Assembly: GCA_946481035.1 (NCBI GenBank)
Contig: CAMLNK010000103.1
Span: 1 to 8,905 of the forward strand
Direction of reading: 5' to 3'
DNA from: an uncultured Dyadobacter sp.
GTDB taxonomy: Bacteria; Bacteroidota; Bacteroidia; Cytophagales; Spirosomataceae
DNA: 8,905 nt
Shown: in pieces, positions 5,998 through 8,905 of the stretch
Numbering within the stretch: position 1 is the stretch's first letter
Layout: each line of letters opens with the position of its first letter
The notes under the pieces: generated by a model
Told to the model about the DNA's origin: nothing
The model's database searches: none
What the model saw: the letters and a program-made list of their open reading frames with translations, nothing else
Position numbers and translations under genes: made by a program

Positions 5998-8127
5998 ATG
6001 TTAAAACCATTATCGTGGTGTATCGGCGGCCTTGCATTGTTACTGGCTGGTGCACAGACCGTTTCGAATCAAAACGACGACCAGCGCGAATGGCGTGAGT
6101 ACCTCGGCGGCCCCGACCGCAACCACTACTCGCCATTGACGCAGATCAATAAAGAGAATGTCAAAAACCTGAAAGTAGCCTGGACCTGGTCCATGCCTGA
6201 TTCCGGCCAAACGCAGGTAAACCCGATCATCGTGAACGGTGTGCTCTACGGAGTTACCGCCACGGTGCAAGCTTTCGCGCTCGACGCCGCTACGGGCAAG
6301 CAACTCTGGCTGTTCGGTGATAAATCCAAAAACGGCTCGAATACCAGCCGTGGCCTGACTTACTGGGAAGATGGCGACGACAAACGCATCCTGCACGCAA
6401 TGGGCGCGTACCTGTATGCGCTCGACGCGCGCACGGGGAAAGTGATCAAGCGCTTTGGCGACAATGGCCGCATTGACCTGCACACGGGCCTTCCGGAGAC
6501 TGCCAAAAACAAGTATATGGTTTCCAATACGCCGGGGACGATCTTCGAAGATCTGATCATCATGCCATTGCGGCTTTCGGAGGATTCCGACGCTGCTCCG
6601 GGGGATCTCAGGGCATTCAATGTGCGTACCGGCAAGCTCGTCTGGACATTTCACACCATCCCCTATCCGGGCGAATTCGGTTACGAAACTTTCCCTCCCG
6701 ATGCTTACAAAAATACCTACACAGGGGCGGCCAATAACTGGGCCGGCACGGCGATCGACCGCAAACGGGGCATTCTGTATGTACCGACCGGTTCGGCAGG
6801 CTACGATTTTTACGGGGGCAAACGCAAAGGGGCCAATCTGTTTTCCAACTGCCTGCTCGCGCTCGACGCCCGCACGGGCAAGCGCATCTGGCATTACCAG
6901 ACCATGCACCACGACCTTTGGGACCGCGACCTGCCGGCCCCGCCCAACCTGATCACCGTCACACAAACCGGCGCCGACGGCAAACCGCACAAAATCGATG
7001 CGGTGGCGCAGGTCAGCAAACAAGGATATGTATTCATTTTCGACCGGGTGACAGGCAAGCCATTGTTTCCGATCAAGGAAGTTGCCGCTCCCAAAAGTGC
7101 ATTACCCGGTGAATATCCGTGGCCTACCCAGCCCGTGCCGAGCAAACCCGCACCTTATGCAAGACAGGCTTATACCTTGACAGAGAACGACATCAGCATC
7201 CACGCACCCGACCGCGATTCTTTGAAAATCAAATTCAAAGGCTATAAAAAGGCGCTCTTCGCCGCACCAAGTAAAGAGGGCACGGTGATTCTGCCGGGTT
7301 TCGACGGCGGTGCGGAATGGGGTGGCGCTGCTGCTGATCCGAAGGAAGGCATTCTGTATGTAAACAGCAACGAAATGGCCTGGATACTGACGATGAAGGA
7401 TACCCCGAAAGAAAGCGAGCTGTCTAACCTCAGTCCCGGTGAAAAAGTTTACACCACCTATTGCTTGACCTGCCACGGGCCTCAGCGGAAAGGCAATGCA
7501 AAAAGCGGTTATCCCTCGCTCGTCGACATCGGCACGCGACGCGACAAGGCATTCGTAAACCAGCTGCTCTTGACCGGAAAAGGTATGATGCCGGGCTTCA
7601 CGATGCTTACGGCCGCTGAAAAGCAATCGCTGGTCTCATTCCTGTTTGGAGATGAAAAAGTAGAAGCTGTTTCAGAGACGCCGGCTTCGAAAAAGGTTTA
7701 CCTGCCTTACCAAAGCACGGGTTACAACAAGTTCCTGGACGCGAACGGCCTGCCTGCCATTTCGCCGCCATGGGGCACGCTCAATGCGATCGATTTGAAC
7801 ACGGGTAAGTTCCTTTGGAAAATACCATTCGGAGAAGTAGAATCACTCAAAGCGAAAGGCGTTCCTACGACGGGTACCGAAAACTACGGCGGCCCGGTGG
7901 TCACCGCCAGCGGATTGCTTTTCATTGCCGCTACCAAAGACGGAAAGTTCAGGGCATTCGACAAAAAAACCGGCAAAATGCTTTGGGAAACACAATTGCC
8001 GGCTGCCGGGTTTGCTACGCCCGCTACGTATGAAGTCAATGGAAAACAGTATGTGGTGATTGCCTGCGGCGGCACTAAGCTGGGTACTAAAAAAGGTAAC
8101 CAGTATGTAGCTTTCGCATTAGAATAA
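5998..8127 (+). CDS. Periplasmic PQQ-dependent sugar dehydrogenase with inserted cytochrome c domain
   Basis: A 709-residue quinohaemoprotein, most like glucose dehydrogenase (Gcd) but lacking its five N-terminal membrane helices; residues 1-20 look like a cleavable signal peptide. It should oxidise an aldose to a lactone in the periplasm and pass electrons through its own haem to the respiratory chain. Propeller blades are marked by repeats of the type ALDARTGK..W at about 94, 141, 206, 288, 348, 597 and 653. Gcd-type active-site segments are HHDLWDRDLP (304-313) and VSKQGYVFIFDR (339-350), with Lys341 aligning with the catalytic Lys; EWGGAAADP (440-448) is the usual late motif. Between blades, about residues 475-555, lies a c-type cytochrome: CLTCH (489-493) binds haem and Met531 in MMPGF is the likely axial ligand. 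The propeller then resumes at PWGTLNAIDL (591-600). No PQQ biosynthesis gene is in the window. Glucose as substrate is an inference. Confidence 0.93.
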   Translation: MLKPLSWCIGGLALLLAGAQTVSNQNDDQREWREYLGGPDRNHYSPLTQINKENVKNLKVAWTWSMPDSGQTQVNPIIVNGVLYGVTATVQAFALDAATGKQLWLFGDKSKNGSNTSRGLTYWEDGDDKRILHAMGAYLYALDARTGKVIKRFGDNGRIDLHTGLPETAKNKYMVSNTPGTIFEDLIIMPLRLSEDSDAAPGDLRAFNVRTGKLVWTFHTIPYPGEFGYETFPPDAYKNTYTGAANNWAGTAIDRKRGILYVPTGSAGYDFYGGKRKGANLFSNCLLALDARTGKRIWHYQTMHHDLWDRDLPAPPNLITVTQTGADGKPHKIDAVAQVSKQGYVFIFDRVTGKPLFPIKEVAAPKSALPGEYPWPTQPVPSKPAPYARQAYTLTENDISIHAPDRDSLKIKFKGYKKALFAAPSKEGTVILPGFDGGAEWGGAAADPKEGILYVNSNEMAWILTMKDTPKESELSNLSPGEKVYTTYCLTCHGPQRKGNAKSGYPSLVDIGTRRDKAFVNQLLLTGKGMMPGFTMLTAAEKQSLVSFLFGDEKVEAVSETPASKKVYLPYQSTGYNKFLDANGLPAISPPWGTLNAIDLNTGKFLWKIPFGEVESLKAKGVPTTGTENYGGPVVTASGLLFIAATKDGKFRAFDKKTGKMLWETQLPAAGFATPATYEVNGKQYVVIACGGTKLGTKKGNQYVAFALE

Positions 8128-8905
8128 TTAAATCCCTGCGACCCATTCGCGCAGCTTTTTCCGGCCCGCTTCGTCGGGCAAACGCCCTTCGCCGGCGCCG
8201 AGATTGTCTACCAGGTGCTTCACATCCGAAGTGCCTGGTATCACGCAGGTGACGGCGTCGTTGCTGATAATGTATTTCAGAAACAACTGCGCCCAGCTCC
8301 TGATATCGTAATCTCCTGCCCAGGCAGGCAATTCCTTGCCTTTCACGGCGCGAAACAACGCGCCCTGCTCGAACGGCTCATTGATGATCACCGCTACGCC
8401 TTTATCTTTTGCCGCTTTGAGCAAACTCTTCTCTGCATTCCGCGAGCGTATGGAGTAGTTGAACTGCACAAAATCAATATCTTCTGATTTAACAATCTGT
8501 TCCAGGCGCGCATGGGAAGCATCCGTGTAGTGGGTGATCCCGATGTAACGTATTTTGCCCGCCGCTTTCCAGTCTTTGAGCGTTTTGAGATGGGTTTCCC
8601 AATCCTGCAAGTTGTGTACCTGCATCAGATCGATCTTTTTCCGCTTCATTTTCTGCAACGAGGTATTCATCTGGTCGATCCCTTCCTGCTTTCCGGTTGT
8701 CCAGACCTTCGTAGCAAAGAAAAACCGGTCGTTCAGTTTCAAATCCGTGGTCAGATCGCCGATAACCTGCTCCGCGCGCCCGTACATAGGCGAAGCGTCG
8801 ATCAGTTTACCGCCCATTTCCTGCATTTTTTGCAAAACTTCCTTCAATGGCGCCCGCTCAGCCGCTCCCGCTCCGACGTCGAACTGCTGCCATGAGCCTA
8901 GTCCT
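8128..8905 (-). CDS. Aldo/keto reductase (5' end outside window)
   Basis: The reading frame stays open on the - strand from the TAA at 8130-8128 to the window edge, giving 258 visible residues. A TTG at 8847 could be mistaken for the start, but the residues before it (GLGSWQQFDVG at the edge) are typical N-terminal aldo/keto reductase sequence, so the true start lies beyond 8905. The NAD(P)H-dependent reductase tetrad is complete in the visible part: Asp36 and Tyr41 (IDASPMYGRAE), Lys66 (FFATKVW) and His97 (LMQVHN). The GITHYTDASH segment and the CVIPGTSDVKHL nucleotide-binding region follow. Such (beta/alpha)8-barrel enzymes reduce aldehydes or ketones, often sugars; the substrate cannot be told here. 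Related proteins often carry a Tat signal peptide, which would be off-window. Its stop codon abuts that of the convergent PQQ dehydrogenase, with no spacer. Confidence 0.93.
   Translation of the reverse strand, partial: GLGSWQQFDVGAGAAERAPLKEVLQKMQEMGGKLIDASPMYGRAEQVIGDLTTDLKLNDRFFFATKVWTTGKQEGIDQMNTSLQKMKRKKIDLMQVHNLQDWETHLKTLKDWKAAGKIRYIGITHYTDASHARLEQIVKSEDIDFVQFNYSIRSRNAEKSLLKAAKDKGVAVIINEPFEQGALFRAVKGKELPAWAGDYDIRSWAQLFLKYIISNDAVTCVIPGTSDVKHLVDNLGAGEGRLPDEAGRKKLREWVAGI
8136..8160 (+). terminator. Candidate intrinsic terminator for the esterase-dehydrogenase operon
   Basis: CTGCG (8136-8140) and CGCAG (8150-8154) form a 5-bp GC-rich stem with a 9-base loop, followed by C and TTTTT (8155-8160). 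It begins nine bases after the dehydrogenase stop codon and lies wholly within the antisense 3' coding region of the aldo/keto reductase. Position and layout suit an intrinsic terminator for the + strand transcript, but the stem is short. Confidence 0.4.

Noticed and set aside
6040..7023. Long open frame (327 codons) on the - strand inside the dehydrogenase gene
   Set aside because: It is fully antisense to a confidently identified gene, its product shows no recognisable domain, and long antisense frames are expected with this codon usage.
8114..8141. Inverted repeat TCGCA/TGCGA across the dehydrogenase-reductase junction
   Set aside because: Five pairs with an 18-base loop and no T-run; weaker than the hairpin at 8136-8154, with which it competes.
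8845..8847. TTG as start of the aldo/keto reductase
   Set aside because: The frame is open upstream to the window edge and encodes typical reductase N-terminal sequence, so the gene is truncated by the window and does not start here.
1..8905. CRISPR array, tRNA, rRNA, insertion sequence or phage module
   Set aside because: No regularly spaced repeats, cloverleaf sequences, transposase or integrase motifs were seen. Coding sequence covers nearly the whole window.

Overview
The window looks like chromosome from a Bacteroidota bacterium, probably a Cytophagales member near Dyadobacter or Spirosoma. This is inferred from a base composition close to half GC, genes mostly lacking Shine-Dalgarno sequences, an '...SFAQ' signal-peptide end, and the mix of a sialate O-acetylesterase-type polysaccharide esterase with a periplasmic PQQ/cytochrome c dehydrogenase. 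No similarity search was possible. Seven protein genes fill almost the whole window, and the outer two run off its edges.

Left part (1-3882): the C-terminal end of an MsbA-like ABC exporter, then three glycosyltransferase family 2 (GT2) genes on the + strand. The joins are very tight: stop and start abut at 352/353, a 4-base ATGA overlap lies at 1282-1285, and one base separates the genes at 2239. This is clearly one operon for making and exporting a surface glycan (LPS, capsule or exopolysaccharide). A fourth GT-like gene (2995-3882) faces it on the - strand with 2 bases between the stop codons. A 15-bp inverted repeat (2975-3018) spans this junction. It lies within both reading frames, so both proteins end in the same LRKMK peptide. 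It is probably a two-way terminator built into coding sequence.

Middle (3883-4008): a 126-base divergent intergenic region, presumably holding promoters for the - strand glycosyltransferase and for the right-hand operon.

Right part (4009-8905): a secreted SGNH/sialate O-acetylesterase-type enzyme and, 33 bases later, a secreted PQQ-dependent sugar dehydrogenase with a cytochrome c domain inserted in its beta-propeller. The pair suggests periplasmic processing of acetylated sugars: deacetylation, then oxidation with electrons passed to the respiratory chain. The dehydrogenase stop codon directly abuts the stop of a convergent aldo/keto reductase, whose 5' end lies beyond the window. A small hairpin plus T-run inside the reductase 3' end may terminate the + strand operon.

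No tRNA, rRNA, CRISPR array, insertion sequence or phage gene was seen. Most of the content is ordinary for this phylum. The most unusual signal is the coding inverted repeat between the convergent glycosyltransferases.
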